From Synechococcaceae cyanobacterium (lineage in GTDB: Bacteria; Cyanobacteriota; Cyanobacteriia; PCC-6307; Cyanobiaceae): a stretch of DNA of 43,714 bases. Numbering within the stretch: the first letter of the stretch is position 1; every line of letters starts with the position of its first letter. Positions 8,638-16,363 of the stretch are shown here, in pieces. The notes beneath the pieces are model-generated. The model searched no databases. It was not told the origin of the DNA and worked only from the letters and a program-made list of their open reading frames with translations. The translations under genes and the position numbers were made by a program. Location of the stretch: NCBI GenBank assembly GCA_947378425.1, contig CANCJV010000035.1, forward strand, positions 1-43,714. Direction: 5' to 3'.

Positions 8638-9187
8638 GCAGGGCCGCGGCCATCAGCAGGCCGATCGCCGGGGTGAACAGCGGCTCCCACAGCGTCTGGA
8701 ACAGCCGCAGGGGAGCCTCCAGCCCGCGGCTGTGCAGCAGCACCGCCAGGGCAAACCAGAGGGCCGCCGCGATCACCAGGAACACATCGGCCACCAGGAC
8801 CAGGTCGAGCCAGCGCTTCAGCCGCTGCAGCAGGGAGATCGAAGCTGGGGCCGCCGGGACTTCGGCCGGGGTCTCGGGGCTGCGAGGGCGCATCCTGCGA
8901 TCGTTCGAGTCAGGGCGGCCCGAGGACTCGGCGCTGGGCTGGGGCTGGGTCTCGGATCTGGGGAGGAATTCAGGGTCGTCGGGGGATCCGGCGCGGCGTT
9001 TTGGCTCCGGGCTCACCGGGGGTGAGGGGCCGCCGGCCGCCGGGGTTGCACCAGGGCTGGCTTCCGCGCTGGCTTCCGCCTGTTTGCGCTCGTCGGGCCC
9101 TGGGGGTGGCCCGGGGCTGGCCACAGGCCCGGTGCTGCGCGCCGGACGATCGCCGGGGGCGTCGTTTTCGGTCGGTGGAGGGTTCAT
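8594..9187 (-). CDS. Proline-rich protein with two C-terminal membrane helices
   Basis: A 197-residue protein. Residues 1-115 are low-complexity, rich in Pro, Ser, Glu and Ala, and probably disordered. Residues 118-193 contain a short amphipathic lead (LLQRLKRWLDLVLVADVF) and two hydrophobic segments separated by a loop with LHSRGLEAPLRLFQTLWEPLF, ending GWWQRRG. I do not recognise a named family, although the C-terminal half looks like a conserved cyanobacterial membrane protein. Its start overlaps the stop of the LpxB-related gene by four bases (ATGA), implying translational coupling, and its 3' end overlaps the convergent TIGR01777 gene by 44 bases. Real coding status is supported by the coherent membrane topology and the coupled start. 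Confidence 0.72.
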   Translation of the reverse strand: MNPPPTENDAPGDRPARSTGPVASPGPPPGPDERKQAEASAEASPGATPAAGGPSPPVSPEPKRRAGSPDDPEFLPRSETQPQPSAESSGRPDSNDRRMRPRSPETPAEVPAAPASISLLQRLKRWLDLVLVADVFLVIAAALWFALAVLLHSRGLEAPLRLFQTLWEPLFTPAIGLLMAAALLSGALGWWQRRGQR

Positions 9188-10479
9188 CGAGCTCCAGGCT
9201 CCAACGCGCTGAGCAGCTCCATGATCGCTGCGGCCATGCGGCCGCTGCCGCCGGCACTGCCGATCCGTTCGGCGCCGATCGCCGCCAGCTGCCGTCGCCA
9301 GCTTGGGCCCTGCTCCGGATCGGCCAACTGGGCCAACATGGTGCCGGCCAGGTCGGCGCCGGCCTGCAGGGCCTCGGTGCCGCCGCTGCTGCCGCGCTCC
9401 ACCGCCCCCCTGCCTGCTGAACCCCTTCGGGCTGAACGGCTACCAGCTGAGCCGCCGGCGCAGCGGACCCCCGGACCGAGCAGACGCCGCTGGGCTTCGG
9501 CGAATCCCGCCGTGAACTGGGGCCCCGGGCCCTCCAGCTGCAGCACCGGCTTGCCCAGTCCCACCGCCTGTTCGGCGGCGGTTCCCGTCATGGACAGCAC
9601 CAGGTCACTGCCGTTCAGCACCGCCGCGAACCGTCCCCAGTGCAGCTGCAGGCGCTGGGGGCCTCGCACCAACACCAGGGAGGCGTTCCCATCGGCCGGG
9701 CCCTGCCCCTGTTCCAGCGTCCAGCCCAGAGGGGCGCCGATGCGGGCCAGGGTGCTGGCGTCCAGATCGCCAACCAGGGCGGCCTGCAGCGCCAGCGCCT
9801 GCGGACGCTGCAGGTGGGCCGGCAGCCGGCCGAGCAGGCCCAGCAACAGCTTGAGGTTGGCCAGGGCCTCCGGCAGGCGGCTGCCGGGCAACACCGCCAC
9901 GGTCTGGGCGGCCCCCCCTGGAATCGGCTCACCGGCTTCGCTCACCAGGTCGAGGAAGGGATTGCCGAGAAACTGCACCGGCCGCCCCAGCTGGGCGCTG
10001 AGATCGCCGGCGGTCAGGGCATCTCGGCTCCAGACCAGGCGAAAGCCACGGCGGCGCAGCAGCCAGCCACAGGGCCAGGGCAGCCGCAGGCGGCCTTCAT
10101 AGTGACTGGAATAGGCCACCAGATAGACCACAGCCGGTCGCCGGCCCAGCCAGGCCGCCAGCACCGGCAGCAGGTCACCCACAGCCACGATCAGCTGGTC
10201 GCGGCGGCCGCGCAGACTCAGCAGACGCCGCAGGACATCGAGGTACTGGCCTTCGCGCAGTTCGGTGAGGCGACCGGCCAGGCTGGTGTAGCCCAGGCCA
10301 CCGGTGCTGAATTCTCGGGTGGGGCTGATCACGGGAATCCCTGCCTGCCGGTAGGCATGGCCGTGGCCGACCAGGGGCAGCGCCGCCACAGTCAACCCCC
10401 GGGCCAGCAGCAGCTGGCCCAGCAAGGCGCCACTGAGATCTTCCCCGTGGCCGTTGCTCAGCAGCAGCAGTTGGCTCAA
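9184..10479 (-). CDS. Lipid-A-disaccharide-synthase-related protein (TIGR03492-like)
   Basis: A 431-residue protein resembling LpxB glycosyltransferases (GT-B fold). It begins LLLLSNGHGEDLSGALLGQLL, has VAVGDLLPVLAAW and VAYSSHYEG near 110-140, VAVLPGSRLPEALANLKLLL at the domain junction, and a donor-site-like SMTGTAAEQAVGLGKPVLQLEG block. This SNGHGED form is the cyanobacterial lipid-A-disaccharide-synthase-related family rather than true LpxB. A sugar-nucleotide-dependent transfer is likely from the fold; the product is unknown. A stretch at about 345-370 (GGSAGSRSARRGSAGRGAVE) is low-complexity and looks like an insertion in the second Rossmann domain. It overlaps both neighbours by four bases (TPR gene upstream, proline-rich gene downstream). 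Confidence 0.88.
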   Translation of the reverse strand: MSQLLLLSNGHGEDLSGALLGQLLLARGLTVAALPLVGHGHAYRQAGIPVISPTREFSTGGLGYTSLAGRLTELREGQYLDVLRRLLSLRGRRDQLIVAVGDLLPVLAAWLGRRPAVVYLVAYSSHYEGRLRLPWPCGWLLRRRGFRLVWSRDALTAGDLSAQLGRPVQFLGNPFLDLVSEAGEPIPGGAAQTVAVLPGSRLPEALANLKLLLGLLGRLPAHLQRPQALALQAALVGDLDASTLARIGAPLGWTLEQGQGPADGNASLVLVRGPQRLQLHWGRFAAVLNGSDLVLSMTGTAAEQAVGLGKPVLQLEGPGPQFTAGFAEAQRRLLGPGVRCAGGSAGSRSARRGSAGRGAVERGSSGGTEALQAGADLAGTMLAQLADPEQGPSWRRQLAAIGAERIGSAGGSGRMAAAIMELLSALEPGAR

Positions 10480-10907
10480 GCCTGCAGCCAGGCTCGCACC
10501 TTCTCCAGGGCTTGCCAGCCCGGGCGTCGCTTCAGCCCATCGGCCATTGAGTCATTCAGTTCCGCGGCCAGTTCAGGGGCCATCACCATCACCCGCTGCA
10601 CGATCTCAATGTGTTCGCGCACCCCTTTCTGGCCCGTCTCCAGCATCGCCACGCTCAGGTTGATGCGGGCCTGGGGATCCTGGGGATTGAGCCGCACCGC
10701 CGTGCGGGCGGAGCCCAGGGCGTCGTTGGGGCGATCGAGCAGCAGCTGCAACCAGGCCAGGCAGGTCCAGCCGGCCGACTGCTTCGGCGACTGGGCGGTG
10801 ATCGTCAGGAAATCGTCGATCAGCTCTTCGGGGGCGGCCCCCTGCTGGTAGCGGCCGATCGCCTGGTCGAACAGGGAGTCTTCGCTGGAGGATGGGCTGG
10901 CCGTCAT
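10476..10907 (-). CDS. TPR-repeat protein
   Basis: A 143-residue soluble protein with helices arranged as tetratricopeptide repeats: QSAGWTCLAWLQLLLDRPNDALGSARTAVRLNPQDPQARINLSVAMLETG covers about 1.5 canonical units with the W-L-G-Y-A-P spacing. The first part (LFDQAIGRYQQG) is another helix pair. Such proteins are scaffolds, so no reaction is expected. Its stop overlaps the start of the LpxB-related gene by four bases. A 72-base gap separates it from the A-type Fe-S carrier gene upstream on the same strand, so all four genes 8594-11435 may be one transcript. Confidence 0.82.
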   Translation of the reverse strand: MTASPSSSEDSLFDQAIGRYQQGAAPEELIDDFLTITAQSPKQSAGWTCLAWLQLLLDRPNDALGSARTAVRLNPQDPQARINLSVAMLETGQKGVREHIEIVQRVMVMAPELAAELNDSMADGLKRRPGWQALEKVRAWLQA

Positions 10908-10979
10908 GGCTGCGGCGAAGGGCAGGGCGTGACCCTCAGATTCCCACGCCGTGCGACCGGCCGGCTCCAGGTGACGGCT

Positions 10980-11435
10980 TCAGACGGCGAAGGAGCTGCC
11001 GCAGCCGCAGGTCTGGGTGGCGTTGGGATTGGTGAAGTTGAAGCCGCCGCCGATCAGGGCGCTGGAGAAGTCGAGCTGCATGCCATAGATGTAGAGCAGG
11101 CTCTTGGGATCACAGACCACCCGGAAGCCGGGTGCCCCGATCGGTTCATAGAGGTAGGTCTCGTCGTCGCCCTGGATGGCGTCGGCGTCGATGAAGTCCA
11201 TGGTGTAGCTCATGCCGCTGCAGCCGCCGGAACGCACCCCCACCCGCAGCAGCTTGGCGTCGCCCTGCTGCTGCATCAGCCGCGCCAGCTGCTTCATCGC
11301 CGGCTCGGTGATCAGGATGCCCTTGCCGTCGACGCCGGTGAAGGTGGCGGTGGCGGCCTCGCTGGCGGCTTCGCTTGCGGCGACCTCGCTGGCGGCGGTG
11401 CCGCTGATGGTGGGGCTGGCGGTCTCCGGAGTCAT
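10980..11435 (-). CDS. A-type iron-sulfur carrier (IscA/SufA/ErpA family)
   Basis: A 151-residue protein whose residues 38-151 are a complete A-type Fe-S carrier domain. The three conserved cysteines are present: C72 in SGGCSGMSY and C143/C145 in TCGCGSSF. These proteins accept iron or Fe-S clusters and pass them to apo-targets in the cytoplasm. Residues 1-37 are an extension rich in Ala, Ser, Glu and Thr with the near-repeat ASEVAASEAASEAA; members of the family are usually about 105-120 residues, so the leader is unusual. No internal ATG lies between it and the core, but an internal alternative start (for example a GTG at the GVDGKG codons) cannot be excluded. The name iscA or sufA cannot be assigned securely. 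Confidence 0.92.
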   Translation of the reverse strand: MTPETASPTISGTAASEVAASEAASEAATATFTGVDGKGILITEPAMKQLARLMQQQGDAKLLRVGVRSGGCSGMSYTMDFIDADAIQGDDETYLYEPIGAPGFRVVCDPKSLLYIYGMQLDFSSALIGGGFNFTNPNATQTCGCGSSFAV

Positions 11436-12179
11436 GGCGTGAGGGGGCGAGGCGTGGGTTCGGTGGGCTGGGACGGGAGCAGGGGTTGCCCTGAGGAAGA
11501 GCTCAGGACAGCGGTGTCAGGCGGTGGCTGGAGGTCTGGTGGCTGGAGGTCTGGACGGTGGGATGGCTGGAATCGCCGGGCAACGGCGGCTCAAGCTGGA
11601 TCGGGCGTCTGGATCGAGGTCCTCTGATCTGATGCATCGCATCGCTGATCGAAATCATGATCCACGGGCTGGAGAAGCGGGAATGAGCTGGCTCTGGATC
11701 ATGTCCAGGGGATTGGCTGCGTGGCTGATCGCTGAACTCTGAAGGGTTGTGGGTATGGGCTGAGCTGGCAGGTGCTCCGCGGATTCCTCTCGCTGCCGCT
11801 GCTGGCACTGGACAAAGCCGGTCAGCAGCCAGGGTTGATGCTGCCGGTATTCGGATCTGGTGCTTGAGGCTGTGAAACGGACTTCACTCTATGGAGTTCG
11901 CTCCAAGGCTGCCTGCTGATCAGGGTTCCCGGTTTCCGCCGCCGGGCTCTGGGTGCCAGGCCCCCGGGGCGCCGATACCGGTGGCCACGCCCCGGCCCCG
12001 GCTCAAGCTGGAGGACAGCGGGAACGACGCATTCACGGGTCTGGCCTGGCTGGGGACGCCAGCGAGCTCAGCGGTTGCTGGCTGCTTGAGCTGTCGGGTG
12101 CGGCGCAGCTTCCCCTCTCTCAGGGCCCCGGCCCCGCCCCGCCACTCCATAGAGTCTGGCCTGACACGGGAGAGCAAGC
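11436..12179. other. Non-coding stretch between Fe-S carrier and zds
   Basis: About 740 bases separate two divergent genes. I see no convincing gene: frames here lack conserved blocks. It holds a 15-base tandem duplication (GTGGCTGGAGGTCTG at about 11524-11538 and 11539-11553) and a distant 12-base inverted repeat described separately. It should contain the promoters of both flanking genes, but I cannot point to convincing -35/-10 pairs. Confidence 0.6.
11886..12155. repeat. 12-bp inverted repeat bracketing the zds upstream region
   Basis: ACTCTATGGAGT at 11886-11897 and ACTCCATAGAGT at 12144-12155 are exact reverse complements. Each half is also an interrupted dyad, ACTC-N4-GAGT. The right copy ends 24 bases before the zds GTG. 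The layout could be paired operator sites or the ends of a small element; neither is shown. Confidence 0.5.
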
Positions 12180-13673
12180 GTGCGGGTGGCCATCGTGGGT
12201 GCCGGACTGGCCGGTCTGTCGGCAGCAGTCGACCTGGTCGACGCCGGCCATCAGGTGGATCTCTACGAAGCGCGCCCCTTTTTCGGCGGCAAGGTGGGCA
12301 GCTGGGTCGACGACGGCGGCAACCACATCGAAATGGGGCTGCACGTCTTCTTTTACAACTACGCCAATCTCTTCGCCCTGATGCGCAAGGTGGGGGCGAT
12401 CGACAACCTTCTGCCCAAGGATCACACCCATCTGTTCGTCAATCGTGGCGGTGATCTGCGCGAGCTCGATTTCCGCTTTCTGATCGGTGCCCCATTCAAT
12501 GGCCTCAAGGCCTTCTTCACCACCCCCCAGCTCGACTGGATCGACAAGCTGCGCAATGCCCTGGCCCTGGGCACCAGCCCGATCGTGCTGGGACTGGTGA
12601 ATTACGAGGCGGCGATGAAGGTGATCCGGGATCTCGATCGCCTCAGCTTCCAGCAGTGGTTCCTGAGCCACGGCGGCAGCCTGCGCAGCATCGAGCGCAT
12701 GTGGAATCCGATCGCCTACGCCCTCGGCTTCATCGACTGCGAGGCGATCTCGGCGCGCTGCATGTTGACGATCTTCTTGATGTTCGCCACCAAAACCGAG
12801 GCCTCCAAGCTCAACCTGCTCAAGGGCTCCCCCCATCGCTGGCTGACCGGACCGATCCTGGCCTACATCGAGGCGCGCGGTGGGCGCCTGCATCTGCGCC
12901 ACCGGGTCACGGCCGTGCATTACGAGGAGAGTGATGGCGCCACCGCGCAGGGCCCGGCAGTGAGGGTCACCGGGCTGACCCTCGGCAGCCCCGAGGGCGA
13001 CATCGAGGTGCAGGCCGACTGCTACCTGGCGGCCTGCGATGTGCCGGGCATTCAGCGGCTGCTGCCGCAGGCGTGGCGCCGCTTCCCCCAGTTCGCGGCG
13101 ATCGACCGGCTCGATGCCGTGCCCGTGGCCACGGTGCAGTTGCGCTACGACGGCTGGGTGACCGAACTGGGGACCACGGCGGAGGCCAGCCGTCGCCGCG
13201 GGGATCTGGCCCAGCCAGCCGGGCTCGACAATCTTCTTTACACCGCTGACGCCGATTTCAGCTGTTTCGCCGACCTGGCCCTGGCCAGCCCGGTGGATTA
13301 TCGGCGCGAAGGGCAGGGATCGCTGCTGCAGTGCGTGCTCACCCCCGGCGATCCCTGGATCCCCAGAAAGAGCGAGGAGATCGTCGCCCACACCGATCGC
13401 CAGGTGCGCGAGCTGTTCCCATCGGCGGCGCCGCTGCGGCTGCTCTGGAGCCATGTGGTCAAGCTCGCCCAGTCCCTGTATCGCGAAGCACCCGGCATGG
13501 AGCCCTACCGCCCCGATCAACGCACGCCGGTCAGCAACTTCTTTCTGGCCGGAAGCTATACCCGTCAGGATTACATCGATTCGATGGAGGGGGCGACGAT
13601 GAGCGGCCGGCTGGCGGCGGCGGCGATTCTCGATCGCCCGGTGACCCTGGCCAGCAAGGCCTCACTCCCCTGA
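12180..13673 (+). CDS. zds: 9,9'-di-cis-zeta-carotene desaturase
   Basis: A 497-residue plant/cyanobacterial-type carotene desaturase (also called crtQ in cyanobacteria). It converts zeta-carotene to lycopene isomers through neurosporene, passing electrons to quinone at the thylakoid or plasma membrane. The FAD-binding motif [17 protein letters not shown] opens the protein, followed by [13 protein letters not shown] and [19 protein letters not shown], which distinguish Zds from phytoene desaturase; the C-terminal FAD contact [19 protein letters not shown] is intact. Length is normal. It starts with GTG at 12180, preceded by GGGAGA about seven bases away; no ATG gives the full Rossmann strand. 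The next gene encodes an SRPBCC protein, an arrangement I recall from other cyanobacteria. The 12-bp dyad directly upstream may be regulatory. Confidence 0.96.
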   Translation: MRVAIVGAGLAGLSAAVDLVDAGHQVDLYEARPFFGGKVGSWVDDGGNHIEMGLHVFFYNYANLFALMRKVGAIDNLLPKDHTHLFVNRGGDLRELDFRFLIGAPFNGLKAFFTTPQLDWIDKLRNALALGTSPIVLGLVNYEAAMKVIRDLDRLSFQQWFLSHGGSLRSIERMWNPIAYALGFIDCEAISARCMLTIFLMFATKTEASKLNLLKGSPHRWLTGPILAYIEARGGRLHLRHRVTAVHYEESDGATAQGPAVRVTGLTLGSPEGDIEVQADCYLAACDVPGIQRLLPQAWRRFPQFAAIDRLDAVPVATVQLRYDGWVTELGTTAEASRRRGDLAQPAGLDNLLYTADADFSCFADLALASPVDYRREGQGSLLQCVLTPGDPWIPRKSEEIVAHTDRQVRELFPSAAPLRLLWSHVVKLAQSLYREAPGMEPYRPDQRTPVSNFFLAGSYTRQDYIDSMEGATMSGRLAAAAILDRPVTLASKASLP

Positions 13674-13879
13674 AGCCTCCGATCTGCGGAGCTGTTGGCT
13701 GAAGCCCTTTTCTGCAAAGCCGTGGGTCGGGCGGCGCCTCGCGTCCTGTCCGCACCTGCGGCGCCGGTTCCTGGCCATGGGGCCGAATCCCGCCCACCGC
13801 CTGGGTTTCTGATTACTGTGAATCTCTGTTGAGTCTGCACCGATGATCAACGACCACCCATGACTCCGGGAACAATCTG

Positions 13880-14314
13880 ATGGGACGCTGGCTGGAACAT
13901 ACGGTCACCACCGAGATCCAGGCTCCCGTGGATCGAGTCTGGGAGGTCTGGAGTGATCTTGAGGCGATGCCCCGCTGGATGCGCTGGATCGAATCGGTGG
14001 TCACCCTCGATGACCCCAACCTCACGGATTGGACCCTGGCGGCTCAGGGGTTCCGCTTCCACTGGAAGGCACGCATTACCCGTCGGGTGGAATCGCAGCA
14101 ATTGCACTGGGAATCCGTTGGCGGATTGCCCACCAAAGGTGGCGTGAGGTTTTATCCGCTCGGCTCTGCGCTCACGGCGGTGAAACTGACCGTCAGCTAT
14201 GAATTGCCGGGCGTGCTTGCCCCGCTGATGGAGCCCAGCATCATGGGTAACATCGTGACCCGGGAGCTCCAGGCCAACCTTGATCGATTCCGAGACTTGG
14301 TGGAGAAGGGATAG
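13880..14314 (+). CDS. SRPBCC (START-like) family protein
   Basis: A 144-residue single-domain protein with the helix-grip pattern: VTTEIQAPVDRVWEVWSDLEAMPRWMRWIESV at the start, strands through HWKARITRRVESQQLHWES, and a long final helix (VTRELQANLDRFRDLVEKG). The fold binds hydrophobic ligands such as lipids, polyketides or carotenoids. Its place right after zds suggests a link with carotenoid handling, which is inference from position. The ATG at 13880 is the natural start. The following gene begins 35 bases before its stop in the favoured reading, so the two are probably co-translated. Confidence 0.9.
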   Translation: MGRWLEHTVTTEIQAPVDRVWEVWSDLEAMPRWMRWIESVVTLDDPNLTDWTLAAQGFRFHWKARITRRVESQQLHWESVGGLPTKGGVRFYPLGSALTAVKLTVSYELPGVLAPLMEPSIMGNIVTRELQANLDRFRDLVEKG

Positions 14315-14999
14315 GCGTTTCCGGAGAGGGTTGCTTCTGTTGCCCTTGCTGCCTTTGCCCCTCCTGCTGGGAGGTTGCAATCTGCTCCAATTCGTGGCGC
14401 CACCGCCGCCAGAACCGCCGGCACCGATCCGCCAGAGCCCGGAGCGGTTGCTTCCCCAATCCGATGCCCGCCTGGTGCCCCTGCCGACGCCCAGACAGGT
14501 GGTGACCTCCTCCAGTCTTGGCCGTAGCAATCCCTTTGCACCGGTCATCGTGCCCACCATCCCGCTGCCCGAGGGTGTGGCGCCGGGAAGCGTGCCGGCC
14601 CAGGCGATCGCCTCGGTGGCCAGGGCCGGTGGCGATGCGCCCGCCCAGTTGGCGGCGGTGCAGGCGGCGCTCAAAACCGAGGCTGCCGCAGCTGCAGCCG
14701 CGGCAGCAAAGGGGGCGCCCGGGACGCCAGGAGCGGTGGGATTGCCGTTCAGGCCGGCGGTGTTGCAGGCTCCGGTCCAGCTCACCGGCGTGATCCAGGC
14801 CAGCGGTCACATCGAGGCCGTGGTCTCCTCTGGCAGCCAGAGCGGCACGTTGCGGGTCGGTGATCTCGGCGGTCGCACCACGGCGCTGCTGCCGGCAGGC
14901 TGGAGCGTCATCGCCATCCATCTGGGCGGGCACGGCCAGGAGGATGTCCCCAGCCTGCTGTTGCAGAAAGGCAAGCAGCGGGTCAGGCTCAAACTCTGA
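14280..14999 (+). CDS. Putative lipoprotein, unknown function
   Basis: A 239-residue protein in the longest reading. Residues 17-33 are a leucine-rich signal with lipobox LLLGGC (Cys33), preceded by a basic stretch (RRDRRFRRG), so it should be a lipid-anchored exported protein. After the Cys comes a Pro-rich spacer, a SLGRSNPFAPV motif, an Ala-rich region with a run of about ten Ala-type residues, and a C-terminal beta-rich domain (APVQLTGVIQASGHIEAVV, GTLRVGD, KQRVRLKL). The layout of NPF segment plus C-terminal OB-like strands recalls PilP-like proteins, but that is only a resemblance. The frame begins with TTG at 14280, inside the SRPBCC gene; a TTG at 14331 would remove the basic n-region, so the earlier start is preferred. 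No assigned function. Confidence 0.75.
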   Translation: MIDSETWWRRDRRFRRGLLLLPLLPLPLLLGGCNLLQFVAPPPPEPPAPIRQSPERLLPQSDARLVPLPTPRQVVTSSSLGRSNPFAPVIVPTIPLPEGVAPGSVPAQAIASVARAGGDAPAQLAAVQAALKTEAAAAAAAAAKGAPGTPGAVGLPFRPAVLQAPVQLTGVIQASGHIEAVVSSGSQSGTLRVGDLGGRTTALLPAGWSVIAIHLGGHGQEDVPSLLLQKGKQRVRLKL

Positions 15000-15541
15000 G
15001 GATCAAGCACTAACGCTGAGGATCGATCTCAAGTCCTCAAGGGGCAGATCCAACCCTGCGGGGATTCTTCGGGGAGAGCGGATAGATTCTGAGCAGACCC
15101 ATCACGATTCCAGAGGCAAGTTCCGCTTCTGAGCATCTGGGCGACTCAGTTTTTTGCAGGCCGGTGCCTGGTTTCTGTTGGCGAGGTCTCCACAGATCCA
15201 TCGCTCCGGCAGGGCGGTCACCGATCAGGCGCGATGGGCTTCGATGACTGGCCAGCTCAGGCCTCTGGTGGAACTGTGTGCTGACGTCTGGCTGGATTGC
15301 TGAACGCTCCAGCCTTGTGATGGCGGCTTGAGGGTTCTTCCGCCCAGGCTCCAGTCTGTGCATCGGGGTGGAGCCGCTGGCTCAGGATGTCAGTTGCGGT
15401 TTGCCGTCTTGATCGAACCGTTGCTGAGGGCCCGCAGGCCGTGGCAAGTCCGTCCTCGCCCCCCGGGCCAGCGCCAGCTGGGTTCAGACGGAATCCGTTG
15501 GCAGCCTCAGGTCCGGTGGTTCGCTGATGGGCTGCTGCCGC
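15000..15541. other. Intergenic region between convergent genes
   Basis: About 540 bases between the lipoprotein gene and the end of hemD, which faces it. I find no credible gene or tRNA. A weak terminator-like hairpin is listed separately. The length is large for this compact genome, so an eroded gene is possible, but I could not recognise one. Confidence 0.55.
15129..15155 (+). terminator. Weak terminator candidate after the zds cluster
   Basis: CTGAG at 15129-15133 pairs with CTCAG at 15145-15149 around an 11-base loop, followed by six Ts. The stem is short, so support is modest, but the T run is notable in GC-rich DNA and the position after the last gene is right. Confidence 0.35.
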
Positions 15542-16363
15542 TCAGCGCTCCAGATTGAAGCTGGCGATACAGGCCGCCACCAGGCCATCGAGGTCGTGGG
15601 GGTCGGCTTCCGCCTCCACCCGTCCGAGCAGGGCCTGGCAGCGCCGGCTGGTCTGGGGGCCGATCGAGATCACCCGGGTCCGCTGCAGCCGCTGCAGCCA
15701 GTCGGCTCCGAAGCTGCGCTCCAGCAACTGGGCGGTGTGGGTCACGGTCTTGGCGCTGCTGAAGGTGATCGCGTCCAGCTCACCTCGCTCGATCGCCTGC
15801 AGGGTGCCCGTTGGCAGGCCTGCGGGGCAGCGGGTTTCGTAGGCCGCCACTTCGACCACCCGGGAACCGGCCTCGGCGAAGGCCTCCGCCAGCACGGTGC
15901 GGCCGCCGCTCTGCACCCTGGGCAGCAGCAATCGCAGGCCCCAGCCCGAAACCGGGAAGTGCTCGATCAGGCTGTCGGCGACGAAGCTGGGGGGAACGAA
16001 ATCGGCCGGCGCCCCGATCGCCTCCAGCACCCCGGCCGTCTTGCGGCCCACGGCCGCGATCTTCACGCCGGCCGGCCGGCCCGCCAGGCTGGTGCCGAGC
16101 CGGATCAGGCGCTGCTGGACTGCCTCGACGCCATTGGCGCTGGAGACGATCAGCCAGTGAAAATGCTCCAGTTCGGCCAGGGCGTCGTCCAAGGGGCCCC
16201 AGGTGTCGGGGGGACCGATCACCAGGGCGGGCAGGTCCAGCACCCGGGCGCCAGCAGCCTCGAACAGGCGCCGCGCTTCGCCGGCCTGCTGCTCCGCCCG
16301 CGTGACCGCAATCGTGCGGCCCGTCAGGGGCTGGTTGCCCGGGGCAGCGGCCGGATGGGTCAT
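15542..16363 (-). CDS. hemD: Uroporphyrinogen-III synthase
   Basis: A 273-residue two-domain HemD protein. It closes and inverts hydroxymethylbilane to uroporphyrinogen III, the branch point to haem, chlorophyll, bilins and cobamides, in the cytoplasm. Recognisable blocks are GRTIAVTRAEQQAGEARRLF, the SSANGVEAV loop, KIAAVGRKTAGVLEAIG and the second-domain ITFSSAKTVTHTAQLL and RVISIGPQTSRRCQALL. HemD sequences diverge widely, but this order of blocks is diagnostic. The ATG at 16363 overlaps the stop of the GT2-TPR gene by four bases, so it is the last gene of a coupled minus-strand run beginning near 19967. Confidence 0.93.
   Translation of the reverse strand: MTHPAAAPGNQPLTGRTIAVTRAEQQAGEARRLFEAAGARVLDLPALVIGPPDTWGPLDDALAELEHFHWLIVSSANGVEAVQQRLIRLGTSLAGRPAGVKIAAVGRKTAGVLEAIGAPADFVPPSFVADSLIEHFPVSGWGLRLLLPRVQSGGRTVLAEAFAEAGSRVVEVAAYETRCPAGLPTGTLQAIERGELDAITFSSAKTVTHTAQLLERSFGADWLQRLQRTRVISIGPQTSRRCQALLGRVEAEADPHDLDGLVAACIASFNLER

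Noticed and set aside
11524..11553. 15-bp tandem duplication as a CRISPR or minisatellite
   Set aside because: Only two adjacent copies with no spacers; a local slippage event explains it.
12120..13520. Minus-strand open frame of 466 codons over zds
   Set aside because: Shadow of zds; composition rich in Gly, His and Gln and no recognisable family.
15000..15541. Possible short gene or sRNA in the hemD/lipoprotein gap
   Set aside because: No frame has recognisable features and only one weak hairpin was found.
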